The notes under the pieces: generated by a model
The model's database searches: none
Told to the model about the DNA's origin: nothing
Seen by the model: the letters and a program-made list of their open reading frames with translations, nothing else
Origin: Pseudomonadota bacterium
GTDB lineage: Bacteria; Desulfobacterota; Desulfobulbia; Desulfobulbales; Desulfocapsaceae
Assembly (NCBI GenBank): GCA_018821985.1
Contig: JAHJKP010000032.1
Location: 62,001-126,000, forward strand
DNA length: 64,000 nucleotides
Direction of reading: 5' to 3'
Shown here: positions 7,953-15,491 of the stretch, one piece after another
Numbering within the stretch: position 1 is the first letter of the stretch
Layout: each line of letters begins with the position of its first letter
Translations under genes and position numbers: made by a program

Positions 7953-9631
7953 AGTTTTTTCCTCGGCCTGTTTTGTGCAGAATGGGCTTTAACCTCAAAA
8001 TCCTATTGACCCTGTCTCTGATTCTGCTCGGTTTTGCCGTGGCTTCCGGGATGGCCTTCAATATGATCCAGCGCAAAGAGCTTAAGAACCATCTTGACCA
8101 CCAGGGGGAACTGATGGTCACCATGCTCTCCGGCTCCCTGCAGTCGGGGCTCTATTTCGAGGATCGTGCCAGCATTGACCAGGCGGTGAAGACCTTAGTC
8201 TCCCTGAATCTTCATCAGGATCTGGAGGCGGTTACGGTTTACGATGTTCATGACGGGGTGCTTTTGCGCCAGTTCCTCGCCAAAGCTGAGATCCCTGCAG
8301 GATTTCCGAGTATGGCCGGCCCTATGGCCACTGCCCTTAGCTCCTTCCACCAGGATACTGATCAGGGGAAGGTCTGGGAGGGTGACAATTTGATCATCTT
8401 CACGGCACCGGTTTCGGTGGCGGCCAAGCAGCAGAGCAACGAAAGCCTGTTCTTCGACACCAAGGACAATGTAAAGGCTCGTACCGTGATCGGCTACGCC
8501 CAGTTGGTTATGAGCAAGTCTCAATTCAACAAGACAGTAAGCAAGACAGTACTCCGAACGACGGTGCTGACTATCCTCTTCCTGCTCATCTCTCTGGCCG
8601 CCACCTATATGCTGACCCGGGAGACCATGGCACCGCTCAGGCGACTGATCGACACCATCCGCGAGCGGGCTGGTCAGAAAGAGGTGGGGGCGGACGAGGT
8701 GGGAATTTTGGGCGATACCTTTTCCCAGCTGGTAGATGACCTCGAACAGTCTTTCTCGACCATCCAGACCCTCAAGGAAGGTCTGGAGGAGACGGTGACG
8801 GAACGCACCGGGGAGTTGAGCCAGGCTCTGACCGAACTCAGAGAGACCCACATGCAGCTGGTTCAGTCGGAAAAAATGGTGGCCATCGGCCGGCTGGTGG
8901 CAGGCGTTGCCCACGAGATCAACAACACCACCAATTTCATCAGCGGGGCGCTGCCGCCGCTGCGCAAAAGGCTCAGCGAGATGGAAGGACTCCTCCATGT
9001 GCCGGCAGGAGAACGACCGGATCTTGAGCGGTGCCAGGCCATTTTTATGAATCTGACCCTGCTCCTGAACAATATCAGCGAGGGGGCGCGGCGGACCAAC
9101 AAGATCGTCGGCGACCTCAAAAACTTTTCGCGACCGGTCGATGAATTGCCGGGGCTGGTTGACATTAACCACTGCCTGCGCACCACCATCTCGCTGGCCT
9201 ATCCGGAGTACAAGCATCGCCTTGAATTGAACCTGGAGCTGGCCGAAGAGCTGCCTCTGGTTGAGGGTGTCCAGGGACAGCTCAATCAGGTGTTCATGAA
9301 CCTGCTGCTCAATGCGGTGCAGGCGCTCCCCATACAGGGAACCATCCTGATCCGCAGCTGGCTGGATGGGGAACAGGTGCACATCCTCTTTCATGACAAT
9401 GGTCCCGGTATCCCAGCCGGGGTGATCGACCAGATTTTCGAGCCCTTCTTTACCACCAAGGAGATGGGCAAGGGCACGGGGCTGGGACTTTCCATATCCT
9501 ACGGCATCATCAGGAAACATCAGGGGACGATTCTGGTCCGGAGCGAAGCGGGCGAGGGCGCCGAGTTTGAGATCATCTTGCCGCTCAGGCGGCAGAAAAC
9601 CATAGAAATCATCACTGAGGAGAGGCAATGA
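7949..9631 (+). CDS. Membrane histidine kinase of the binding-protein operon
   Basis: This 560-residue sensor kinase has TM1 at about residues 12-34, a periplasmic sensing region of about 165 residues, TM2 near 200-222 ([16 protein letters not shown]), a HAMP-like linker and a coiled coil. The HisKA domain follows with His322 in GVAHEINNT, then an HATPase_c domain with N-box NLLLNAV, G1 DNGPGIP, F-box FEPFFTTKE and G2 KGTGLGL. The kinase should autophosphorylate and pass phosphate to the next gene's regulator. It overlaps both neighbours by ATGA, which argues for a fixed 1:1:1 stoichiometry. The family 'HEINN-P' is replaced by 'HEINN-T'. The input could be direct, or through contact with the periplasmic binding protein encoded just upstream. 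Confidence 0.93.
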   Translation: MKFFPRPVLCRMGFNLKILLTLSLILLGFAVASGMAFNMIQRKELKNHLDHQGELMVTMLSGSLQSGLYFEDRASIDQAVKTLVSLNLHQDLEAVTVYDVHDGVLLRQFLAKAEIPAGFPSMAGPMATALSSFHQDTDQGKVWEGDNLIIFTAPVSVAAKQQSNESLFFDTKDNVKARTVIGYAQLVMSKSQFNKTVSKTVLRTTVLTILFLLISLAATYMLTRETMAPLRRLIDTIRERAGQKEVGADEVGILGDTFSQLVDDLEQSFSTIQTLKEGLEETVTERTGELSQALTELRETHMQLVQSEKMVAIGRLVAGVAHEINNTTNFISGALPPLRKRLSEMEGLLHVPAGERPDLERCQAIFMNLTLLLNNISEGARRTNKIVGDLKNFSRPVDELPGLVDINHCLRTTISLAYPEYKHRLELNLELAEELPLVEGVQGQLNQVFMNLLLNAVQALPIQGTILIRSWLDGEQVHILFHDNGPGIPAGVIDQIFEPFFTTKEMGKGTGLGLSISYGIIRKHQGTILVRSEAGEGAEFEIILPLRRQKTIEIITEERQ

Positions 9632-10359
9632 ATAGGGATCTGAGCAAGGTGCTCTATGTGGACGATGAAGAGATCAACCTGATCAACTTCCGAGAATCGC
9701 TCTGCGATAAGTTTGAGATCTTTACCGCCCTGTCCGGCGAAGAGGCGTTGGGGGTACTGGAGAAGGAAAAGGATATAGCCCTGGTGGTCAGCGATCAGCG
9801 GATGCCGGGGATGAAGGGTGTCGACCTGCTGGCCAGGGCCCGGGAAATGGCGCCCCATGCCGAGCGGATCATCATCACCGGCTACACCGATCCCCAGGAT
9901 ATCATCGCCGCCATCAATGAAGGCCATGTCTACCGCTACATCCTCAAACCCTGGACCGAGGAAGATCTGCAGGTCACGATCACCCATGCGGTGGAACGAC
10001 ATCATCTCAAGCAACATAATCGGGAGCTGCTGGAGGAGCTGAGCCGGAAAAATCTGGAGCTGGAGGACCGGGTCAGGGACCGCACTGCCCAACTGGCTAT
10101 GACCAACGAGACCTTGGCAGCCAAGGTGGAGGAGCTGGAGCGGACCAAATACGAACTGAAGACCCTGCAAGGCTTTCTTGCCATCTGCTCCTACTGTAAG
10201 AAAATAAGGGACACCGATGATGCCTGGATTCCCATAGAGGAATACCTGCACCGCCATGCCGACATCCTGCTCACCCATGGTATCTGTCACGATTGCCATG
10301 CGCAGGTGATGAAGGATCTGCCGGCCCAGGTAGAACAATTCCTGGGCAAATTGAAGTGA
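9628..10359 (+). CDS. Response regulator with coiled coil and C-terminal CxxC/CxxC domain
   Basis: This 243-residue regulator has an N-terminal receiver domain (about 5-125) with acidic pocket VDDEE and phospho-acceptor Asp56 in SDQRMPG. A coiled coil (about 130-180, rich in Leu/Glu/Arg) follows, then a small C-terminal module with Cys187-x2-Cys190 and Cys220-x2-Cys223. That module has the pattern ICSYCKKIRD...W...EEYL...HGICHDC, found at the end of many environmental PAS/receiver proteins, and it looks like a zinc- or metal-binding knuckle. There is no DNA-binding domain, so output is probably by protein contact. It is the last gene of the coupled trio. No good terminator hairpin follows, only a T-run at 10379. 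Confidence 0.9.
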   Translation: MNRDLSKVLYVDDEEINLINFRESLCDKFEIFTALSGEEALGVLEKEKDIALVVSDQRMPGMKGVDLLARAREMAPHAERIIITGYTDPQDIIAAINEGHVYRYILKPWTEEDLQVTITHAVERHHLKQHNRELLEELSRKNLELEDRVRDRTAQLAMTNETLAAKVEELERTKYELKTLQGFLAICSYCKKIRDTDDAWIPIEEYLHRHADILLTHGICHDCHAQVMKDLPAQVEQFLGKLK

Positions 10360-10497
10360 TCCAGGTGCAAGAACCGTTTTTTTTGGTAAGAGGTGTGCTC
10401 CAAAGCCACAGAAGGGGATAGGCCACTCGGCATTTTCCTAATAATACTTCACTGAATTATATATAGTATTTATGATGGCTGCGCTGACTGCCGGCTG

Positions 10498-12603
10498 TTA
10501 GTTCTTCCTGGCCGGGGTCTTGGCAGGACGCTCCACTTTTTCAACTTTTTTCTGCCGTTCGGCGGAGGGCAGGCGCAGGTCAATGGGTACCCCCTGGGTG
10601 GAGAGGATGAGCAGGCGCGGCTCGTCATCGATCCGGACCGGCTGCGGCAGGATATGCAGTTGCAACAGGGCCTGAATCTGCCGGGCAGAGAGTGCTACCC
10701 CTCTGCATTCAGGTTCCAGGACAAAGGGACAGCCATCTTTCCAGCCGGAGCAGCCGTAGGCCCTTTTCCCCTTGATAACCTCTTTGCCGCAGAGCGGACA
10801 ACTGCCCCAGCGCGCACCGTCTAATCGTCCGCTGGAGCTGTGCTCGATCAGGCTGCGAATGTAGCCGCTGATTCCGGCCATGAAGGTGTCGGGGTCAAGT
10901 TGGCTGCGCTCGATCTGTTTGAGCTTTTCCTCCCACTCACCTGTCATCTCCGGCGATTTGAGCAGGGGGTCCTGAATGAGGGCAATGAGGCAGCGCCCCA
11001 TATCGGTGCAGAGCAGCTGTTTTTTCTCGCGCCGGATATAGTTGCGGAGCAGCAGGGTCTCGATGATGGCCGCACGGGTGGCGGGCGTGCCGATGCCTCG
11101 TTCTTTGAGCGCCTCGCGCAGGGTATCGTCTTCGACAAATTTTCCGGCTGCCTCCATGGCACCGAGCAGCGAGTTTTCGGTGAAGTGACCGGGAGGTTTG
11201 GTCTTGCCCTCACGCAGGGAAGGCTCATGCGGGCCGGTTTCGCCTTTGACAAAGGCAGGCAGGGACTGGTCGTCGGCAGCGTCCTGGCTCATCTTCTTTT
11301 TCGGGAAGAGAATAGTCCAGCCGGGCTCGACGATCTGGGTCCCTTTGGCCTGAAATTTCACCTGGCTGGAGACACCGTTGACCGTGGTCACATTTTTGAT
11401 ACAGACCGGATAGAAGGCGGCGATAAACTGGGTGGTAATGGCCTCATAGACGAGCTGTTCATGAGCACTCATGGTGCGCGGCCTGACGCCGGTGGGGATG
11501 ATGGCGTGATGGTCGGTCACTTTCTTGTCATCGATGATCCGGGTGGTGAAGGGCAGCTTGGCGAGGTCGAGCGGCGCGATCTGTTCGGCCCGGATGGCCC
11601 TGAGCTGATCGAGTATCTTGGGAATGCGCGGCTTGAGGTCCTGGCTGAGGTAGCGTGAATCGGTTCGCGGATAGGTAACGAGTTTGGCCTCGTAGAGATT
11701 CTGGGTGGCGGTGAGGGTATCAGCTGCCGAGAGGCCGTGCGTCTTGTTGACCTCGCGCTGCAGGGTGGTGAGATCGAAGAGCTGCGGCGGCTGTTCCTTG
11801 TTCTCTTTGGCGCTGATGGTGGTGATGGCAAAGGGCTGGCCGCTTATTTTGTCGAGCAGGGCCTGCGCCTTTTCCGGTTGTTCGAAGCGCTCGCCGGTGT
11901 ACTTGAACACCACCTCGCGATAGCGGGTGGTGAGCTCCCAGAACGGCTGGGGGCGGAACTGGAGGATGGTGTCGTCACGTTCGACGATCATCGCCAGAAC
12001 CGGCGTCTGCACCCGGCCGATACTCCAGAGAACGCGATCGCCTCCGCCGCCGATCTGACCGTGGCGGACGGTGTAGTAGCGGGTGGCGTTGAGGCCGACA
12101 ATCCAGTCCGACTCACTGCGGCAGCGTGCGGCGGCATAGAGCGCATCGTAGTCGTGGCCGTCCTTGAGATCCTTGAATGCCGTTTGAATGGCGTCGGGGG
12201 TCAGCGAGTTGAGCCAGAGGCGGCGGATCGGCTTGTCCTCGCACTTGCACAGGGCCAGGATGTAGCGGAAGATCAGCTCTCCTTCCCGGCCGGCATCAGT
12301 TGCGCAGACAATTTCCTCGGCCTGTTCACACAAGGTCTTGATAATCTGGAACTGCTCCTCGATACCGTTGTTTTTGATCAGGGTGAGCTTGAATTCGTCC
12401 GGCACGAAGGGCAGGGTATCAAGCGACCAGCGCTTGAGCGCCGGATCGTATGCGCCCGGTTCCTGCAGGGTCACCAGATGGCCGAAGGCCCAGGTGACTG
12501 CGCAACCACGCCCCTCGATATACCCTTTCTTTTTGGTCGTGATATTGAGAACTTCTGCAATATCACGGGCCACGGAGGGCTTTTCGGCAATAACAACTTT
12601 CAT
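10498..12603 (-). CDS. topB: DNA topoisomerase III
   Basis: This 701-residue type IA topoisomerase relaxes negative supercoils and decatenates by single-strand passage. The Toprim domain starts at once (MKVVIAEKPSVARDIA) and carries the acidic metal site TDAGREGE at 102-109. The active-site tyrosine is Tyr311 in VTYPRTDSRYLS. Other conserved blocks are GRVQTPVLAMI and GIGTPATRAAIIETL. The C terminus has a zinc-ribbon-like segment, CPLC...GCSGWKDGCPF. Length fits bacterial TopB rather than the longer TopA. It is monocistronic. A short sequence just upstream of its start is repeated 1.1 kb away, on the other side of the radical SAM gene. Confidence 0.95.
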   Translation of the reverse strand: MKVVIAEKPSVARDIAEVLNITTKKKGYIEGRGCAVTWAFGHLVTLQEPGAYDPALKRWSLDTLPFVPDEFKLTLIKNNGIEEQFQIIKTLCEQAEEIVCATDAGREGELIFRYILALCKCEDKPIRRLWLNSLTPDAIQTAFKDLKDGHDYDALYAAARCRSESDWIVGLNATRYYTVRHGQIGGGGDRVLWSIGRVQTPVLAMIVERDDTILQFRPQPFWELTTRYREVVFKYTGERFEQPEKAQALLDKISGQPFAITTISAKENKEQPPQLFDLTTLQREVNKTHGLSAADTLTATQNLYEAKLVTYPRTDSRYLSQDLKPRIPKILDQLRAIRAEQIAPLDLAKLPFTTRIIDDKKVTDHHAIIPTGVRPRTMSAHEQLVYEAITTQFIAAFYPVCIKNVTTVNGVSSQVKFQAKGTQIVEPGWTILFPKKKMSQDAADDQSLPAFVKGETGPHEPSLREGKTKPPGHFTENSLLGAMEAAGKFVEDDTLREALKERGIGTPATRAAIIETLLLRNYIRREKKQLLCTDMGRCLIALIQDPLLKSPEMTGEWEEKLKQIERSQLDPDTFMAGISGYIRSLIEHSSSGRLDGARWGSCPLCGKEVIKGKRAYGCSGWKDGCPFVLEPECRGVALSARQIQALLQLHILPQPVRIDDEPRLLILSTQGVPIDLRLPSAERQKKVEKVERPAKTPARKN

Positions 12604-12610
12604 CGTAAAA

Positions 12611-12633
12611 TTTCTCGCGATCTTTGTTTCCTT
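12611..12633 (+). repeat. Short direct repeat, copy 1
   Basis: TTTCTCGCGATCTTTGTTTCC plus two bases; 21 of 23 bases match the copy at 13714-13736. The two copies bracket the radical SAM gene at 12754-13665. Confidence 0.6.
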
Positions 12634-12753
12634 CGATTATGAAGGGCACATCATAGACACATCATAATAACTGATCAATCCTCAACAAGAGTCTACAAAT
12701 AACAATAAATACAGGTCATAGGTAGCAAAAGTCTGCTGCAGGCGAACACGATT

Positions 12754-13665
12754 ATGAGAAAAATAGCTTTTGGATACTCAACACGGTGCAATGTCAGATG
12801 TGAACACTGTGTCGCGGCAGACGCCGTCCCCGAAAATTTAAAGATGGAGCTGCCTCGGGCCAGAGAGATCATTGCCGAGATGGCCGCAGCTCAGATCCAG
12901 GGCATAAGTTTCACTGCCGGCGAACCGCTGATCTACCTGGATGAAATTACCGAACTGGTCAAGCTCTGTCATCAGAAATATGGAATCTACACCCGGGTCG
13001 TCAGCAACTGCTTCTGGGCCAAGACCCCGGCGCTTGCTGACAGTTATATTGTCCAGCTCAAGGAAAACGGGCTGTCACAACTGCGTATGAGTTTCAGCCG
13101 CTGGCACCAGAAGAATATAGCCCGGAAGAATATTGTGAACGCCGCTCACAGTTGCCAGAAAAACGGGCTGGATTATTTCATCTCATTTGTAACCGATTTT
13201 TCAGAACAGGATGATGCCTGCGAAGACTATCTGCGGGAGCATGGTCTCAGATTTTTCGCGGAACCGGTAATCATTGCCGGCCGGGCAGGATCATTTGAGC
13301 GCCAGCCCATTCACACCGATTACCAGGCAAACTGCTGTCCGATGAACCCTTATCTTGCTCCCAGTCTGGACATGTATGCCTGCTGCGATGCCGGCAGCCA
13401 TTTTACCAACACCAATTTTTTCCACCTTGGGAATTTAGAGGACAGTACCGTTGAGCAGCTTCTCCAAAAAAGTGAAACGAATAGTTTGTATAATCACATT
13501 CGGACCATGGGTATAACAGCTATAGCATCTTTTGCCGGTTATAATGCAAGAGAAATCATACAGTACAGAAAATGTGAACTGTGCGAAAAATTGTTCAACT
13601 CCCCTGACATGCTGGCAATGTTGCAGCGGGAGGTTAATTCAGGGCTGAATTCCTGGTACAGGTAG
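12754..13665 (+). CDS. Radical SAM protein with C-terminal auxiliary-cluster cysteines
   Basis: This 303-residue enzyme carries the AdoMet-cluster motif CNVRCEHC at Cys12, Cys16 and Cys19, close to the N terminus, and a glycine-rich FTAGEPLI. The C-terminal third has a SPASM/twitch-like array: NCCPMNP, YACCDAG and KCELCEKLF. This points to one extra Fe-S cluster and to modification of a peptide or protein, but no precursor-like frame with a good RBS was found within 300 bases on either side. The N-terminal 'MRKIAFGYSTRCNVRCEHCV' suggests a compact barrel. It stands alone between topB and a DUF6178-like gene, and a short direct repeat flanks it, so it may have arrived as a cassette. The substrate is unknown. 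The start has only a weak RBS, though no upstream in-frame alternative looks better. Confidence 0.85.
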   Translation: MRKIAFGYSTRCNVRCEHCVAADAVPENLKMELPRAREIIAEMAAAQIQGISFTAGEPLIYLDEITELVKLCHQKYGIYTRVVSNCFWAKTPALADSYIVQLKENGLSQLRMSFSRWHQKNIARKNIVNAAHSCQKNGLDYFISFVTDFSEQDDACEDYLREHGLRFFAEPVIIAGRAGSFERQPIHTDYQANCCPMNPYLAPSLDMYACCDAGSHFTNTNFFHLGNLEDSTVEQLLQKSETNSLYNHIRTMGITAIASFAGYNAREIIQYRKCELCEKLFNSPDMLAMLQREVNSGLNSWYR

Positions 13666-13713
13666 GTGCGAAGCCGTTAAAACAGGTTGAATCACTCCGT
13701 TCCTTCGAACGAT

Positions 13714-13736
13714 TTTCTCGTGATCTTTATTTCCTT
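13714..13736 (+). repeat. Short direct repeat, copy 2
   Basis: TTTCTCGTGATCTTTATTTCC plus two bases; matches 12611-12633 at 21 of 23 positions. The copies lie upstream of divergently placed genes (topB and the DUF6178-like gene), so they might be a shared regulatory motif or the footprint of an insertion. Confidence 0.55.
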
Positions 13737-13793
13737 TTGTGCAAAAGAATACAGTATAATGACAGACGAAAGCCTTACTGTATATATACGGCG

Positions 13794-13898
13794 ATGCACC
13801 TCAACGTAACCGTCAAAACGCTGGACCTTTCCTGGATGGCCGTCCTCTGGCAGGACGAAACACCGTTACCAACGAAGATTCCCCGCAGCTTTCTGTGA
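13794..13898 (+). CDS. Possible small ORF, 34 residues (doubtful)
   Basis: An ATG-to-TGA frame, MHLNVTVKTLDLSWMAVLWQ and 14 more residues, lies just before the DUF6178-like gene. It has no Shine-Dalgarno match, and its composition looks protein-like but is not distinctive. It could be a leader peptide or chance. Confidence 0.2.
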   Translation: MHLNVTVKTLDLSWMAVLWQDETPLPTKIPRSFL

Positions 13899-13932
13899 GG
13901 AACTTTGATCACCTCCGACTGACAAGAGAAAC

Positions 13933-15270
13933 ATGACCGACAAGAATATTATAGAACTAACCCCGTTCCGCGCTGATCTGACTCGTGCCCTGACCCGCCG
14001 GGGAGAGCGAATCCTGGCCGCCAGCGATCTGGCCTCCGAGGTCGCAGCCCTGGAACCCCTTGAGGCCTACTATATCGTCAGGGAGATCGGCCTTGATCAG
14101 GCCCTGTCCATCCTCCTCGAGCTGAATCCGGAACAATTGGAGGCCTGTGTCGATCTGGACTGCTGGAACCGCTACGACTTTGCTCCCGACAGTCTTGATG
14201 AATGGCTGTCTGCTTTTGCGCTGGAGGACCCTGAGACCATGGCCAGGGCTTTTTCCTCCCTGGACTATGTAGTGCAGCTTCTCTTCCTGGCCCAGACCGT
14301 TACCGTCTATGATCCTGATACTGATCAGATTCCTCAACAAGAGGAGGGTAGCCAGCCCCGAGCCACGACCCCGGACGGCTTCTATCTTCTGGAGTTGAAA
14401 ACCGAACTGGCGCTGAAGACTGATCCCTTTACTGTCTTGGATGCCCTGTACCAATATGATCCTATAGCTGCCCACCGACTCCTGAGCGATGTCCGCGTGG
14501 ATCTGCCGACTCAGATTGAAGAAGAGGCTTTGCGTTTCCGTAACGGTCGCATGCAGGATATCGGCTTTGCGCCACCAGAGGAGGCTGCTGTTCTCTTTTC
14601 CCGGCCCGCCATTCGTCCGGCCTTGCCCAGGTCTCTGAAGCCGCTAGATAGTGCCCTTACCCGGATGCCGTCCGTCTATGCCGGCCCCTTGATTGAAACA
14701 ACCCTGTTGCAGCAGGCCCTGTCCCTGATTATTGACCGTGAGCGGTTGTTGAGCCTGGAGCAGGAAGTCGTCTGGGCCATCAACAGCGCGATCATCGCCT
14801 ATGGTGAAAAAACGCAGGATATCAAGCAGATAATTGATATTTCCGAGCGGGTACGGGACACCATTTCCTTAGGTCTTGAATCACTGCTGACAGAGCAAGA
14901 TCCTGACTTCCAGCTGGACGGTGCCGCCGCTGCGGCCAAGGCCTCCGACTTGCTCGATGTCTGGTGCCTGACCGATCTGTTTCGGCACGGTTTTGCCGCG
15001 ACCCTGGGGCTCCAGCAGGAAGCGCGGAAGGCCTTGCTTGATCCCCGATTTCGTGGCTGGTATGATCTGGCGGATACGCAACAGTCGGATGAGCCTGGCG
15101 ATCAGCTGGAGCGCGCCTTTGTGGCTGCACTGCTTGGCCGTCACCCCTTGCGCAGCGGTTTTGATCCGGCCAAACCCCTGGAGCTCAAGGCCTTTTCCTG
15201 CCTTGCCGATATTGCAGTAGCGCATCTCCGTCTGCAGCAACTTGTGGACCGGATTTGCAGCCAGTCATGA
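13933..15270 (+). CDS. Conserved hypothetical protein (DUF6178-like)
   Basis: This soluble, mostly alpha-helical protein of 445 residues has no signal peptide and no membrane segments. It is acidic and leucine-rich, with a charged segment near residues 130-150 (DTDQIPQQEEGSQ). I recognise the overall pattern, an opening 'LTPFRADLTRALTRRGERIL', 'LDCWNRYDFAPDSLDEWL' and 'DPRFRGWYDLADTQQ', as like the DUF6178 family known mainly from deltaproteobacteria. No enzyme motif is visible and no function is assigned. The start has a weak AAGAGA site upstream and no better alternative. It is followed by an unrelated kinase 221 bases later, so it is probably monocistronic. Confidence 0.75.
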   Translation: MTDKNIIELTPFRADLTRALTRRGERILAASDLASEVAALEPLEAYYIVREIGLDQALSILLELNPEQLEACVDLDCWNRYDFAPDSLDEWLSAFALEDPETMARAFSSLDYVVQLLFLAQTVTVYDPDTDQIPQQEEGSQPRATTPDGFYLLELKTELALKTDPFTVLDALYQYDPIAAHRLLSDVRVDLPTQIEEEALRFRNGRMQDIGFAPPEEAAVLFSRPAIRPALPRSLKPLDSALTRMPSVYAGPLIETTLLQQALSLIIDRERLLSLEQEVVWAINSAIIAYGEKTQDIKQIIDISERVRDTISLGLESLLTEQDPDFQLDGAAAAAKASDLLDVWCLTDLFRHGFAATLGLQQEARKALLDPRFRGWYDLADTQQSDEPGDQLERAFVAALLGRHPLRSGFDPAKPLELKAFSCLADIAVAHLRLQQLVDRICSQS

Positions 15271-15288
15271 TCTCCTGCAAGGATACAC

Positions 15289-15363
15289 ATGAACAATTCC
15301 GGGCGCATCAAGGAAAAACAGAGGATAGAGCTCTTTCATTCCCTGTTAAATGAGCTTATTTAA
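15289..15363 (+). CDS. Possible 24-residue peptide (leader or remnant)
   Basis: This frame starts MNNSGRIKEKQRIELFHSLL and has AAGGA five bases before its ATG. It lies in the 221-base gap before the heme-type hybrid kinase. The RBS is reasonable, but length and lack of context keep confidence low. It could equally be the decayed end of a former gene. Confidence 0.25.
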   Translation: MNNSGRIKEKQRIELFHSLLNELI

Positions 15364-15491
15364 AGGTTAGAAGCCGCTTGGATACCTGTTGGTTGTCAAG
15401 GCGGTATCTGCTTTGAACCACTGTTGGATAGCGGAAGAACAATGATGAGAGCAGCATTTTGTGGTCATTGCATGACATGAGGAGCTTTACT

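Noticed and set aside
8195-9628. 477-codon minus-strand frame opposite the histidine kinase
   Set aside because: Shadow of the kinase; composition is His/Gln-rich antisense noise.
11737-12642. 301-codon plus-strand frame opposite topB
   Set aside because: topB has an intact Toprim domain and active-site tyrosine; the plus frame has no domain.
13666-13932. Peptide substrate for the radical SAM protein at 12754
   Set aside because: The only small frame nearby (13794-13898) has no RBS and no Cys, Gly or repeat pattern of a precursor peptide.
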